Source: Clostridia bacterium
GTDB lineage: Bacteria > Bacillota > Clostridia > Christensenellales > Borkfalkiaceae
DNA: 32,258 bases
Direction of reading: 5' to 3'
NCBI GenBank assembly: GCA_017887095.1
Contig: JAGHIT010000096.1
Coordinates: forward strand, 1-32,258
Shown: piece by piece, positions 21,893 through 29,076 of the stretch
How the letters are laid out: each line of letters starts with the position of its first letter
How positions within the stretch are numbered: the stretch's first letter is position 1
Made by a program: the position numbers and the translations under genes
Notes under the pieces: generated by a model
Databases searched by the model: none
What the model saw: only the letters and a program-made list of their open reading frames with translations
What the model was told of the DNA's origin: nothing

Positions 21893-23014
21893 ATGACAAA
21901 CATTGCACTTATAGGCTGTACGGGCAGCATCGGGCGGCAGGCGGCGGACGTTGTGCGCCGCTATCCCGATCGTTTTCGTTTTACCGCGCTCGCATGCGGA
22001 AAACGTGCAGGGGAGCTGATTGCGCTGTGTCGGGAGTTTCGTCCTTTGCTTGCATATTGCGAAGCTCCGTTTGACCCGCCCGCGGGTGTGAAAGCGGTGA
22101 AGGATAAGACGGAGTTGTTTGCCGGCTGCGACGTCGCGTTGATCGCGGCGGGCGGGTTTACCGGGCTTGCATATACGCTTGCGGCGATCGAGGCGGGTAA
22201 AAAAATCGCGCTCGCCAATAAGGAATCCCTTGTCTGCGGCGGGGAACTTGTCATGCGCGCCGCAAAGGAAAAAGGCGTGGAGATCGTTCCCGTGGACAGT
22301 GAACATTCCGCCATCTTTCAATGTCTTTCCTATCGCTGTGACGCTGCGTTTGAAAAGCTTGTTCTCACGGCGAGCGGCGGACCCTTCCTGCATAAGTCAA
22401 AAGAGGAACTTGCCCATGTCACCGTGCGTGATGCGTTGCATCATCCTACATGGAAGATGGGACCTAAAATCACGGTGGACAGCGCGACGTTGCTCAATAA
22501 GGGGTTTGAAGTCATTGAAGCAAAATGGTTATACGGGGCACCCCTGGAAAAGATAGGGACCGTTGTGCATCCCGAGAGCATTGTGCATTCGCTCGTGTAT
22601 TTTTCGGATGGCGCGGCGCTTGCGCAGCTTGGTTATCCCGATATGCGTGTGCCTATCCAGCTCGCGCTGACCTACCCGGAACGTCTGCCGTGTGCGCCCA
22701 TGCTTGATTTGACGCAGATCGGAACGTTGTCCTTTCTTCCTTTTCCCGAAGATAAATTTCCCTGTTTCACGCTTGCAATCGATGCGGCACGTGCAGGCGG
22801 AACAATGCCTGCCGTACTTAATGCGGCAGGTGAAATCGCAGTACAGGCATTTCTTGCGGGATGCATAACCTTTTCGGCGATTGCGGACACTATTCAGGAT
22901 GCGCTCGGAGCGTTTGCGCGTGAGAACGCGGAAAGTTACGATCAGCTTGCCGAAACGGATGCCCGCGCCCGTGCGCATGCGAAAGCTTTCATTTATGGAT
23001 CATCTGCTTCTTAA
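21893..23014 (+). CDS. dxr: 1-deoxy-D-xylulose 5-phosphate reductoisomerase
   Basis: The 373-residue protein catalyses the committed step of the MEP isoprenoid pathway, with NADPH and a divalent metal. The N-terminal NADPH site is IALIGCTGSIGRQAADVV. The substrate and metal region reads LANKESLVCGGE, VPVDSEHSAIFQCL and LTASGGPF. The flexible-loop region is HPTWKMGPKITVDSATLLNKG, and KWLYG and HPESIVHSLVYFSDGA follow. Length is normal. ATG 21893 gives the family N-terminus but lacks a ribosome binding site (ATTTTAAAAATT precedes it); ATG 21869 lies in the hairpin loop. Its last 20 bases overlap the rseP start. It works with uppS in the same operon by supplying isoprenoid units. Confidence 0.95.
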   Translation: MTNIALIGCTGSIGRQAADVVRRYPDRFRFTALACGKRAGELIALCREFRPLLAYCEAPFDPPAGVKAVKDKTELFAGCDVALIAAGGFTGLAYTLAAIEAGKKIALANKESLVCGGELVMRAAKEKGVEIVPVDSEHSAIFQCLSYRCDAAFEKLVLTASGGPFLHKSKEELAHVTVRDALHHPTWKMGPKITVDSATLLNKGFEVIEAKWLYGAPLEKIGTVVHPESIVHSLVYFSDGAALAQLGYPDMRVPIQLALTYPERLPCAPMLDLTQIGTLSFLPFPEDKFPCFTLAIDAARAGGTMPAVLNAAGEIAVQAFLAGCITFSAIADTIQDALGAFARENAESYDQLAETDARARAHAKAFIYGSSAS

Positions 23015-24227
23015 CGTATGGAGCACGATCGGTTCGATCGCGCTCGCCATTCTTATTCTTCTCGTCATGATCACCGTGCATGAGCTCGGGCATTATATCG
23101 CGGGAAAAATCTTTAAGTTCAAGATCGACGAGTTTTCCATCGGTTTCGGACCTGCTCTGTTTAAGCGTAAATCCAAAAAGACGGGGCAGGTCTTTGCGCT
23201 GCGCCTTATTCCTTTGGGCGGATACTGCGCCTTTGCAGGAGAGGACGGACTGGAGGAGGAAACGCAGGAGGAGCCGTTCTCCGGTGAACCTTTTCCGGAA
23301 CTGGTGCAAGAAACAGAGGACGTATCCCAAAAAATTCAACCTAAGGCAACAGAAAAGACGGTTGATAAGAGCGGTTTTTTTACAAAAAAACCGTGCTGGC
23401 AGCGTATCATCGTGCTTGTTTCGGGCGCACTGATGAATTATCTTTTGGCAGTGTTGTTTATAATCGTCTGTTTTTTTGCCTACGGGCAGACCATGGTCGC
23501 CGTATATAAAGCGGAACCGACTGCAGAGATTTCCGCAGAGTACTGCCTGCAGGACTATGATGTATTGCTCGCCGCAGACGGACAGGAGCTGTATCTTACC
23601 ACCGATCTTGCGACCATTCTCAATGGCAGGAAGGCGGGGGATCGGGTACAGATGCGTATTTCTCGTGTCGTCGGGCAGAACGCGGATGGAAGCAGTGTGC
23701 GCGAGGAGATGGATATAACCGTTGTTCTGCGCACGGATGTCAATGTGAAAAACAGCAGCGATTTGGACAGCGTCTGGTCTGCGCTCGGTTTTCAGAATGA
23801 TGCGGAGTCAGGGTATCAGATCGCGGGCGCTCTCTATCGCTTCGGCTTCTGGGAGACGCTGGGCAGGTCGTTTATGTACTCCTTCAAGATCGCGGGTTCG
23901 ATTTTCCGCGTCATCGGCGAATTGTTCACGGGCAGACTCGGACTTTCAGCACTGGGTGGTCCGGTGACGACCATCTCCATGACTTCGCAGATCGCATCCT
24001 CGGGCGGGCGCGGCTTTTTGGAAATTTCGGGCTTTATCGGAGTCAACCTTGCGGTGTTTAATTTGCTGCCCATTCCCGCGCTTGATGGCAGCAAGGTAAT
24101 TTTTACCGCCATCGAATGGATTCGCGGCAAGCCTGTTAACCGAAAGGTGGAGGCAATCATTCACGCCGTCGGATTTCTGCTGCTTTTAGGATTCGCGATT
24201 TTGGTAGACGTGCTGCAGTTTTTATAA
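22995..24227 (+). CDS. rseP: Site-2 membrane metalloprotease RseP/RasP
   Basis: The 410-residue protein cuts membrane-anchored regulators such as anti-sigma factors within the bilayer. The zinc motif HELGH (29-33) lies in the first membrane helix (ALAILILLVMITVHELGHYIAG). The C-terminal NLLPIPALDGSKVIF supplies the third zinc ligand (Asp) and the LDG motif. A PDZ-like domain spans about residues 175-270. Between the first helix and the PDZ region is an acidic, Glu-rich insertion of about 50 residues (around 100-150), longer than I expect for the family. ATG 22995 overlaps dxr; ATG 22977 is an alternative. There is no clear ribosome binding site, so translation is probably coupled. The sigma/anti-sigma pair at 5093-6375 is a possible but unproven substrate system. 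Confidence 0.94.
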   Translation: MDHLLLNVWSTIGSIALAILILLVMITVHELGHYIAGKIFKFKIDEFSIGFGPALFKRKSKKTGQVFALRLIPLGGYCAFAGEDGLEEETQEEPFSGEPFPELVQETEDVSQKIQPKATEKTVDKSGFFTKKPCWQRIIVLVSGALMNYLLAVLFIIVCFFAYGQTMVAVYKAEPTAEISAEYCLQDYDVLLAADGQELYLTTDLATILNGRKAGDRVQMRISRVVGQNADGSSVREEMDITVVLRTDVNVKNSSDLDSVWSALGFQNDAESGYQIAGALYRFGFWETLGRSFMYSFKIAGSIFRVIGELFTGRLGLSALGGPVTTISMTSQIASSGGRGFLEISGFIGVNLAVFNLLPIPALDGSKVIFTAIEWIRGKPVNRKVEAIIHAVGFLLLLGFAILVDVLQFL

Positions 24228-24230
24228 CGG

Positions 24231-24270
24231 AAAAACAGATGCGGACGCTCAGCGTCCGCATCTGTTTTTT
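24231..24270. terminator. Bidirectional terminator after rseP
   Basis: An 18-bp stem (24231-24248 with 24252-24269), loop TCA, starts with five A residues and ends with six T residues. It also ends the minus-strand gene at 24293. Confidence 0.95.
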
Positions 24271-24292
24271 GATATGATAATTTGCAAATCAA

Positions 24293-25435
24293 TCAAACTT
24301 CTTCGATCTTGCCGATGCCGTATGTGATCTGCATGAGTCGTTTGTTGATGGGGGTGGGCGCAAGCTGGATAAGGTACTGCCCGTCCATTATGGTTGTCAT
24401 GCCCATGCTCCAGCCTGCCTGCAGGGTATCGGTGTTGTATGTGATGAGCATGGGAATGCGCTCCCAATCCCCCTCGCCGTAATTGTAGTTAACATGGTAC
24501 CATCCGGGATCGCGCATGCCGATATGTTCGCCCTCGCGCTTGGCGGTGACGATGACCGTGCCGTTCTTGCCGCCCTGCGGTACCCAGATAACGTAGGGCA
24601 TGCTTCCTAAAAACAGCCCGTCCTTCGTTTCGACGCGCTTGCCTTGCGAGAGAGGATCGCCCCAATCGATGCCGTCGTCCGAAAGCTTACAGTAGATATC
24701 GCAGCTCGGGTATCCGACGATCTCATAGACCATGATGTATTTGCCGTTTCCCATCCGCGTGACGACGGGCATACCGGGACGAAGCGTCCTGTCGGGAACG
24801 GTGACGGTGTACTTGACATCTCCCCATGTTTTGCCGCCGTCTTCAGAAATAATAAGCGCAAGCGTTTGGTTGAATCTGGGATCGGTATGCGGACGCTCGT
24901 CAGTAAACGCGACGACGATCCTGCCGTGGGCATCCAGGTAGATATTCGGCTCCCACACGGGTCCGAGCGCATCGAAATTCTGCTCAATGGGCGGACCGCC
25001 CTGCACGACAGAGGAGCGAAATTCCCATGTTTTTCCGTGGTCGCGGCTGACGTAGAAGGATAATTCGGTTGAAGCAAAGCTTAAAGGTACGGAGTTTCCG
25101 CACATGACGATGGTTCCCGCAGGCAAATCGCCGCAGGCTTGCGGCAGTTCGTAGATGTGCGGCTGGAAACGGATGCCGTAGCCATTCTGCGTGTCCTCGA
25201 TCTGGCTGTATTTTTCCCATGTCTCGCCGTGATCCTTGGAGCACATAACGGGCACAACGGGCGGCTCTTTGATCGTCGAATGATCAAACGTCGCAAGCAG
25301 CATGCCGTTGAGTTCTCCCGCGTGATGCAGTTCTATGACGCGTGGATAGAGCACGCCCGACGTGTTGGAATATACTTCCTCGTCGCGTGGCGTAAATACC
25401 ACGCCCATGTTTTCACGTTTTACGTTGATTGCCAT
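24293..25435 (-). CDS. Asp-box (BNR) beta-propeller protein, sialidase/exo-glycosidase-like
   Basis: The 380-residue protein shows at least four Asp-box repeats of the S-x-D-x-G-x-T-W type: SKDHGETW (66-73), SRDHGKTW (130-137), SEDGGKTW (197-204) and SDDGIDW (252-258). These mark the six-bladed propeller of sialidases (GH33) and exo-arabinanases (GH93). YPRVIELH (30-37) and VWEPNIYLDAHGRIVVAFTDE (split here as VWEPNIYLDAHG and RIVVAFTDE, about 160-180) resemble the GH93-like group more than classical sialidases. I do not see the FRIP motif of GH33. No signal peptide is present, so it acts inside the cell, probably on imported oligosaccharides. A strong promoter and an unusual leader precede it. 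No sugar transporter is adjacent. Confidence 0.82.
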   Translation of the reverse strand: MAINVKRENMGVVFTPRDEEVYSNTSGVLYPRVIELHHAGELNGMLLATFDHSTIKEPPVVPVMCSKDHGETWEKYSQIEDTQNGYGIRFQPHIYELPQACGDLPAGTIVMCGNSVPLSFASTELSFYVSRDHGKTWEFRSSVVQGGPPIEQNFDALGPVWEPNIYLDAHGRIVVAFTDERPHTDPRFNQTLALIISEDGGKTWGDVKYTVTVPDRTLRPGMPVVTRMGNGKYIMVYEIVGYPSCDIYCKLSDDGIDWGDPLSQGKRVETKDGLFLGSMPYVIWVPQGGKNGTVIVTAKREGEHIGMRDPGWYHVNYNYGEGDWERIPMLITYNTDTLQAGWSMGMTTIMDGQYLIQLAPTPINKRLMQITYGIGKIEEV

Positions 25436-25461
25436 AAAGATTTCCCCCTGAAAATTCTATC

Positions 25462-25493
25462 AAAAAATGCACTCCGCCGGGGATGCATTTTTT
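25462..25493 (-). terminator. Terminator-like hairpin in the leader of the Asp-box gene (possible attenuator)
   Basis: AAAAAATGCA (25462-25471) pairs with TGCATTTTTT (25484-25493), with an inner TCC/GGA pair. On the minus strand the stem ends in six U residues, 27 nt before the start codon and downstream of the promoter at 25533-25561. It would stop most transcripts unless something prevents it. Confidence 0.65.
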
Positions 25494-25532
25494 CCCGAAG
25501 CTGCCTGTTTGCCAAGCGTCCTCAATAAATCA

Positions 25533-25561
25533 ATTGTATCATACCCGTGCGGAAAATTCAA
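25533..25561 (-). promoter_or_regulatory. Sigma-A promoter of the Asp-box gene
   Basis: Minus strand: TTGAAT (25556-25561) and TACAAT (25533-25538) with a 17-bp spacer. Transcript start near 25526 leaves a leader of about 90 nt. Confidence 0.78.
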
Positions 25562-25631
25562 TACTTTTGGAGAATTTTGTATATGACGACGTAAAAATTG
25601 TACAGATGCGCACATTGGCAAGGGAGAATGT

Positions 25632-25660
25632 TTGTCTTTTCCCGCCGTTTGTAGTATAAT
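25632..25660 (+). promoter_or_regulatory. Sigma-A promoter placing transcript start at the yfbR-like start codon
   Basis: TTGTCT (25632-25637) and TATAAT (25655-25660) with a 17-bp spacer. The predicted start (about 25667) is only about 3 nt before ATG 25670. Confidence 0.8.
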
Positions 25661-25669
25661 GAAGCAGTT

Positions 25670-26251
25670 ATGGAAAAGTTCTACGCATATCTTGACAGGA
25701 TGAAGTTTATCAAGCGCTGGCAGCTCATGCGTTCTACGCGCGAAGAAAATATCATGGAGCACTCTCACCAGGTCGCTGTTCTGACGCACGCTCTTGCCGT
25801 GATTGAAAATAAAGTGTACGGCGGAAACATCAATGTGGAGCGTGCGGTGCTTTATGCGCTCTATCATGAGGTCAGTGAAGTGATGACGGGGGATATGCCG
25901 ACGCCCGTCAAGTACTTCAACGGTCAATTGCACGGCGAGTATGCCAAAGTGGAGCAGCTTGCCGTTGACCGCATCGCCGCGACGCTGCCGGAACCTGTAA
26001 AAGGGGAGATCCATCCATATTTGCAGGCGGACAAAGACTGTGAAGAATATGCCTTCGTCAAGGCGGCGGACAAGCTTTCGGCGTATTTGAAATGTCTGGA
26101 AGAATTGCGTTCCGGGAATGCGGAATTTGTACAGGCAAAAAAGACGATAGAAAAAGCGCTGCATGAAAAGAAGATGCGCGCGGTTGAATATTTTTTCGAG
26201 CATTTTATTCCTGCATTTTCATTGACGCTGGATGAACTGGAAGGCCTTTGA
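25670..26251 (+). CDS. YfbR-like HD-domain 5'-deoxynucleotidase
   Basis: The 193-residue protein matches YfbR, a cytoplasmic phosphohydrolase that removes phosphate from deoxynucleoside 5'-monophosphates. RWQLMRSTREENIMEHS and EVMTGDMPTPVKYFN are diagnostic. By alignment with E. coli YfbR (metal ligands His33, His68, Asp69, Asp137) the ligands here are His31, His66, Glu67 and Asp134. The second residue of the His-Asp pair is thus Glu instead of Asp (YHEVSE), a rare change that might alter metal choice. The rest of the active site (EHS, TGDMPTPVK, AADKLSAY) is intact. There is no ribosome binding site and the -10 box is 9 nt from the ATG, so the mRNA is probably leaderless. A weak AAGGC/GCCTTTTTTT hairpin follows near 26241-26272. 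Confidence 0.88.
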   Translation: MEKFYAYLDRMKFIKRWQLMRSTREENIMEHSHQVAVLTHALAVIENKVYGGNINVERAVLYALYHEVSEVMTGDMPTPVKYFNGQLHGEYAKVEQLAVDRIAATLPEPVKGEIHPYLQADKDCEEYAFVKAADKLSAYLKCLEELRSGNAEFVQAKKTIEKALHEKKMRAVEYFFEHFIPAFSLTLDELEGL

Positions 26252-26324
26252 TATTTTGACTAGCCTTTTTTTAGCGATGCTTTGATACAGTGTTCCCGAA
26301 GAACTTGAGAGAACAGGTGAACCA

Positions 26325-27098
26325 ATGCGATTCAAATGGTACGGCACGGCGACGCTTCTGTTGCAAAGCGGAAATACGCGTCTGCTTATCGATCCCTATT
26401 TAAAGGAATACTCGTGCGTTGTGCCCGTTCCGCTCGCAGAGGCGCGCACGGCAGATGCGATATTCATCACACACCCGCATCTTGATCACTTTTCGGATGT
26501 GGACGCCTTCTCCGAGGGCATGCGCCCCGTCTATGTCTCGGCAACAGGCATCTCCCATGCCAAAAAGAACGGGCTGAATGCGGCGTGTATGTGCCGCATC
26601 AAGGCGGGGGACGAGGTCAGAGTCGGCCCGTTCACGGTACGCGTTTTTCCCGCACGCCACTGCGTTTTTGATGCCGCGACCATTCTCCGCGTCGTCTTTT
26701 CGTTGCGTACCTGGCTGCATGCACGGGATTGTATCTCGCTTCTGAAGGACGCCAAGCGCTATTGGATCAAAAAAAACGATGTGCTGGCGTTCGAGATTTC
26801 GGACGGAGAGAGGAAGGTCATGGTCTTCGGTTCTGCGGGCATGGATGGACGCGTCAGCTATCCGCAGGGCGTCGATCTTCTGTTCTTCCCCTATCAGGGC
26901 AGGGTGCGCATGGATCGAGAAATACTTCCTTTTTTGGATGCGATCAAACCAAAGGCCGTCACGATCGATCACTTCGATGACGCCTTTCCGCCCATCACTC
27001 ACCGTATCAACGCAGAGCGGTTTGTCCCGGCCGTCAAAAAGCGCCTGCCCGAGGCAAGCGCATTTGTTCCGGAGGAGAATGTCTGGTACGACGTTTAA
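26325..27098 (+). CDS. Metallo-beta-lactamase-fold hydrolase (UlaG/YcfH-like subgroup unclear)
   Basis: The 257-residue protein has an MBL fold: KWYGTATLLLQSGNTRLLID opens the first sheet, and the metal motif is HPHLDH (50-55, His50, His52, Asp54, His55). A further ligand region is FPARHCVFD (His near 111), and DHFDDAFPP appears near the C-terminus. FGSAGMDGR replaces the usual GD motif. The style resembles UlaG-like or cyclic-phosphate-type hydrolases, but the substrate is unknown. ATG 26325 has AGGTGA about 7 nt upstream. Its stop overlaps the stop of the convergent phosphopantetheinyl transferase gene (TTAA at 27095-27098), leaving no room for a terminator. Confidence 0.85.
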   Translation: MRFKWYGTATLLLQSGNTRLLIDPYLKEYSCVVPVPLAEARTADAIFITHPHLDHFSDVDAFSEGMRPVYVSATGISHAKKNGLNAACMCRIKAGDEVRVGPFTVRVFPARHCVFDAATILRVVFSLRTWLHARDCISLLKDAKRYWIKKNDVLAFEISDGERKVMVFGSAGMDGRVSYPQGVDLLFFPYQGRVRMDREILPFLDAIKPKAVTIDHFDDAFPPITHRINAERFVPAVKKRLPEASAFVPEENVWYDV

Positions 27099-27598
27099 CC
27101 CTGCGGCAATATTTCGTGAAAGAGGACTGGTTGTGCCTGTGCAGTACAGACGGCAACCGTGCAGCCTGCCTGTTCAAAAAAGGCGAGCGCCGCGTTGACG
27201 GGCGCATTGTTATGCAAGAGGGCGCCCCGTTCAAAGCGCAGGGCGGGTAAAAGCACTGCGAGCGAGCCGCCGAGGTATTTGACATACGCCTCCTTCGCCG
27301 TCCACAGACGGAAGAAGTCCTCATCCCGCTCCGCCTCGCTCAGGCGGCGCAGTACCGCCAGCGGAAGGGGACGCTTCCGCCATTCCGCGTCCAGCCCGAC
27401 GTCCGCGTCAGAGAAGGCGGCAAAGGTGCGCCCGCCCGTGTGCGAAAGACTGAAGTGCGGCGGCGTACTGCAAAGCGATGGCTTCCCGTGTGCGTTGCGC
27501 GTAAATTTTGGCGCAAAAATGCCGTACCGTTCCCGCAAAATGCGTGTCACAAATGTTTCGCTCGGGACGGGCACGCTCGTGTAGAATATGTCGATCAT
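27095..27598 (-). CDS. 4'-phosphopantetheinyl transferase (Sfp/AcpT type)
   Basis: The 167-residue protein transfers 4'-phosphopantetheine from CoA to a carrier protein. Magnesium/CoA motifs are FSLSHTGG (about 49-56), VGLDAE with Asp70 and Glu72, and LWTAKEAYVKYLGG with Trp99, Lys102 and Glu103. It is shorter than Sfp (about 220 residues) and no carrier-protein, fatty-acid or polyketide gene lies nearby, so the target is unknown. The reading frame opens at 27655, but the family N-terminus (MIDIFYTSVPVP) and the promoter at 27605-27633 point to ATG 27598. There is no ribosome binding site; TATACT ends 6 nt before the ATG, a leaderless arrangement. Confidence 0.86.
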   Translation of the reverse strand: MIDIFYTSVPVPSETFVTRILRERYGIFAPKFTRNAHGKPSLCSTPPHFSLSHTGGRTFAAFSDADVGLDAEWRKRPLPLAVLRRLSEAERDEDFFRLWTAKEAYVKYLGGSLAVLLPALRFERGALLHNNAPVNAALAFFEQAGCTVAVCTAQAQPVLFHEILPQG

Positions 27599-27604
27599 GG
27601 CAAC

Positions 27605-27633
27605 AGTATAACATATCGGAGGGAAAAAGTAAA
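27605..27633 (-). promoter_or_regulatory. Promoter adjoining the phosphopantetheinyl transferase start codon
   Basis: Minus strand: TTTACT (27628-27633), 17-bp spacer, and TGT-TATACT, an extended -10 (hexamer at 27605-27610). Six bases (27599-27604) separate the -10 from the ATG, so transcription should begin at the start codon. Confidence 0.68.
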
Positions 27634-28077
27634 ATGACGAGAGCACAGCAGGCAAAGGAGAATTTTTTACACGGACTTAATTGTTCGCAGGCGGTCGTGA
27701 TGGCGTTTGCAGACCTTCTGGACGTGCCCGAAGAGACGCTGAAAGCGGCGACGCTCCCGCTGGGCGGCGGTATGGGCAGGCTGCGCGAGACGTGCGGCAC
27801 GGTATCGGGTGCGGCGGTCACGCTGGGACTGCTGTTTCCCGGAATGACCAAGCCTGAGATGTATGCCTTGGTTCAGGAACTGGCGCGCCGCTTCCGCACA
27901 AAGCACGGAAGCATCAACTGCGGGCAGCTGCTCTCGGGCGCGGGGCTTCAGGTGGATACTGCACCCAACCCGGAGGCGCGTACGGAGGCATACTATAAAA
28001 AGCGCCCCTGTCCTGAGCTTGTGTACGATGCGGCGGAGATCGTTGAAGCTCTTTGCATCGAAAGGGGCAGGCTCTGA
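27634..28077 (+). CDS. C_GCAxxG_C_C family protein
   Basis: The 147-residue protein matches the family named for its cysteine pattern (PF09719). It has LNCSQAVVMAF, GGGMGRLRETCGTVSGAAVTLGLL (the CGAxxG core appears as CGTVSG), INCGQLL and the C-terminal KRPCPELVYDAAEIVE. These Cys residues are thought to bind a metal or redox centre; function is not established, though members often accompany redox or molybdenum-related genes in anaerobes. ATG 27634 has GGAGGG 10 nt upstream. The longer frame (27508) overlaps the divergent transferase gene and is rejected. The Ala-to-Thr change in the name motif is unusual and may be worth a family alignment. Confidence 0.88.
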   Translation: MTRAQQAKENFLHGLNCSQAVVMAFADLLDVPEETLKAATLPLGGGMGRLRETCGTVSGAAVTLGLLFPGMTKPEMYALVQELARRFRTKHGSINCGQLLSGAGLQVDTAPNPEARTEAYYKKRPCPELVYDAAEIVEALCIERGRL

Positions 28078-28102
28078 TCTCTGTTGTGAATCAGGTTATA
28101 CA

Positions 28103-28139
28103 ACGCGGCGGCGCGGGCAATTTGCCCGCGCCGCCGCGT
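28103..28139 (+). terminator. Long GC hairpin after the C_GCAxxG_C_C gene
   Basis: A perfect 16-bp stem (28103-28118 with 28124-28139) has an AATTT loop. The T-run after it is short (GTTAAAC). Confidence 0.75.
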
Positions 28140-28151
28140 GTTAAACAAGCG

Positions 28152-28180
28152 GCGCCCCCCGCAATCTTTGCGGGGGGCGC
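28152..28180 (-). terminator. Terminator of the glutamate-kinase-like gene
   Basis: A 13-bp stem (28152-28164 with 28168-28180), loop TCT, lies just after the minus-strand stop. On that strand it is followed by CGCTTGTTT. Confidence 0.75.
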
Positions 28181-28198
28181 ACCGTCTTAAGATACAAG

Positions 28199-29020
28199 TT
28201 ACAGCTCGACGCCGATTTTTGTGCAGGGGACGCTGTCCGAGAGCACCTCGGCAATGGAATATTTCGCGTTGGCAATGTAAATGGTCGTGCCCTGCGCGGC
28301 GGCGTCCTTGACGTACTCCAGCTTGGCGCGCGCGCCGTTTGCTCCCGCACGGGATGCGCCGATGCAATACTTCTTGTGCTCTTCGATATTTTCGGTGAGT
28401 TCGTAGGCGTCCTTTCCTCCGATCGTTTGTACGAGTGTGGTTTCATCGTCGGGGTTGAGGTAGATGCCGTCCACGCTCGTGAAGATGAGAAGCGTCCTTG
28501 CCCGCACGAGGCAGGCGATGCGGGACGCCGTCTCATCGTTGTCCACGCACTCAAAGACGCGCTTCCTGTCGTGAGAGAGGGCGAGCAGCTCTAAGCGCCT
28601 ATTCTCCTCCGAGGACACGGCGTCGTTGTAGTTGACGATGGGGATGGCGTTCTGCTTGCGGCAGCGCAGCAGCAGACCCTTTAAGTGCTCGCTCTTTTGC
28701 TCGTCGTTAAAGTGCTGGTGTTCGACGAGCACCTGCCGCACCGAGTACGCGGGGTCAACGAACTGGCGGTACGTCTGCATGAGGATGCCTTGTCCCTGTG
28801 CCGCATAGTCCGTCTTGGCATGTTCGCCCGCGATCTCTCTGCCGGTGCGCTGCATATAGTCCAGCCGTCCGATCTCGGTCGCGCCGCTCGAGACCCAGAT
28901 ATAACCCGGGCGCAGTTCGCGCGAGAGGCGCGCCACGCGCGTGTAGTCTATGATGCCTGCTTTGCGGTCGATGAGAGCCATCGAACCGATCTTACCTACC
29001 AGTTCAAAATCAAACGTCAT
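28199..29020 (-). CDS. Glutamate-5-kinase-like amino-acid kinase
   Basis: The 273-residue protein has the amino-acid-kinase fold with glutamate-5-kinase features. An N-terminal GKIGSMALI stands where VKIGSSVL-type sequence is usual. SSGATEIGR corresponds to SSGAI-AG, AAQGQGILMQTYRQF to AAVGQ-LM-Y, IPIVNYNDAVS to IPIINENDTVS, and DNDETASRIACLV and LLIFTSVDGIYLNPD to the nucleotide and DGLY regions. There is no PUA domain, as in short G5Ks. The protein is well diverged (no GTGGM glycine loop; GASRAGANGARAKLEY instead), and proA/proC are not adjacent, so proline synthesis is not assured. Ribosome binding site GTGGAGATAGAAT precedes the ATG. The call is to the fold and subfamily, not the substrate. 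Confidence 0.72.
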   Translation of the reverse strand: MTFDFELVGKIGSMALIDRKAGIIDYTRVARLSRELRPGYIWVSSGATEIGRLDYMQRTGREIAGEHAKTDYAAQGQGILMQTYRQFVDPAYSVRQVLVEHQHFNDEQKSEHLKGLLLRCRKQNAIPIVNYNDAVSSEENRRLELLALSHDRKRVFECVDNDETASRIACLVRARTLLIFTSVDGIYLNPDDETTLVQTIGGKDAYELTENIEEHKKYCIGASRAGANGARAKLEYVKDAAAQGTTIYIANAKYSIAEVLSDSVPCTKIGVEL

Positions 29021-29064
29021 ATTCTATCTCCACTCTTTTTCACATGAAGGGCGCATGTTTTACC

Positions 29065-29073
29065 TATACTATA
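29065..29073. promoter_or_regulatory. Symmetric -10 element shared by divergent genes
   Basis: The 13-bp palindrome CCTATACTATAGG (29062-29074) gives TATACT on the plus strand (29065-29070) and TATAGT on the minus strand (29068-29073). Six bases separate the plus -10 from ATG 29077. No clear -35 box is seen for either direction, so strength is uncertain. Confidence 0.5.
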
Positions 29074-29076
29074 GGC

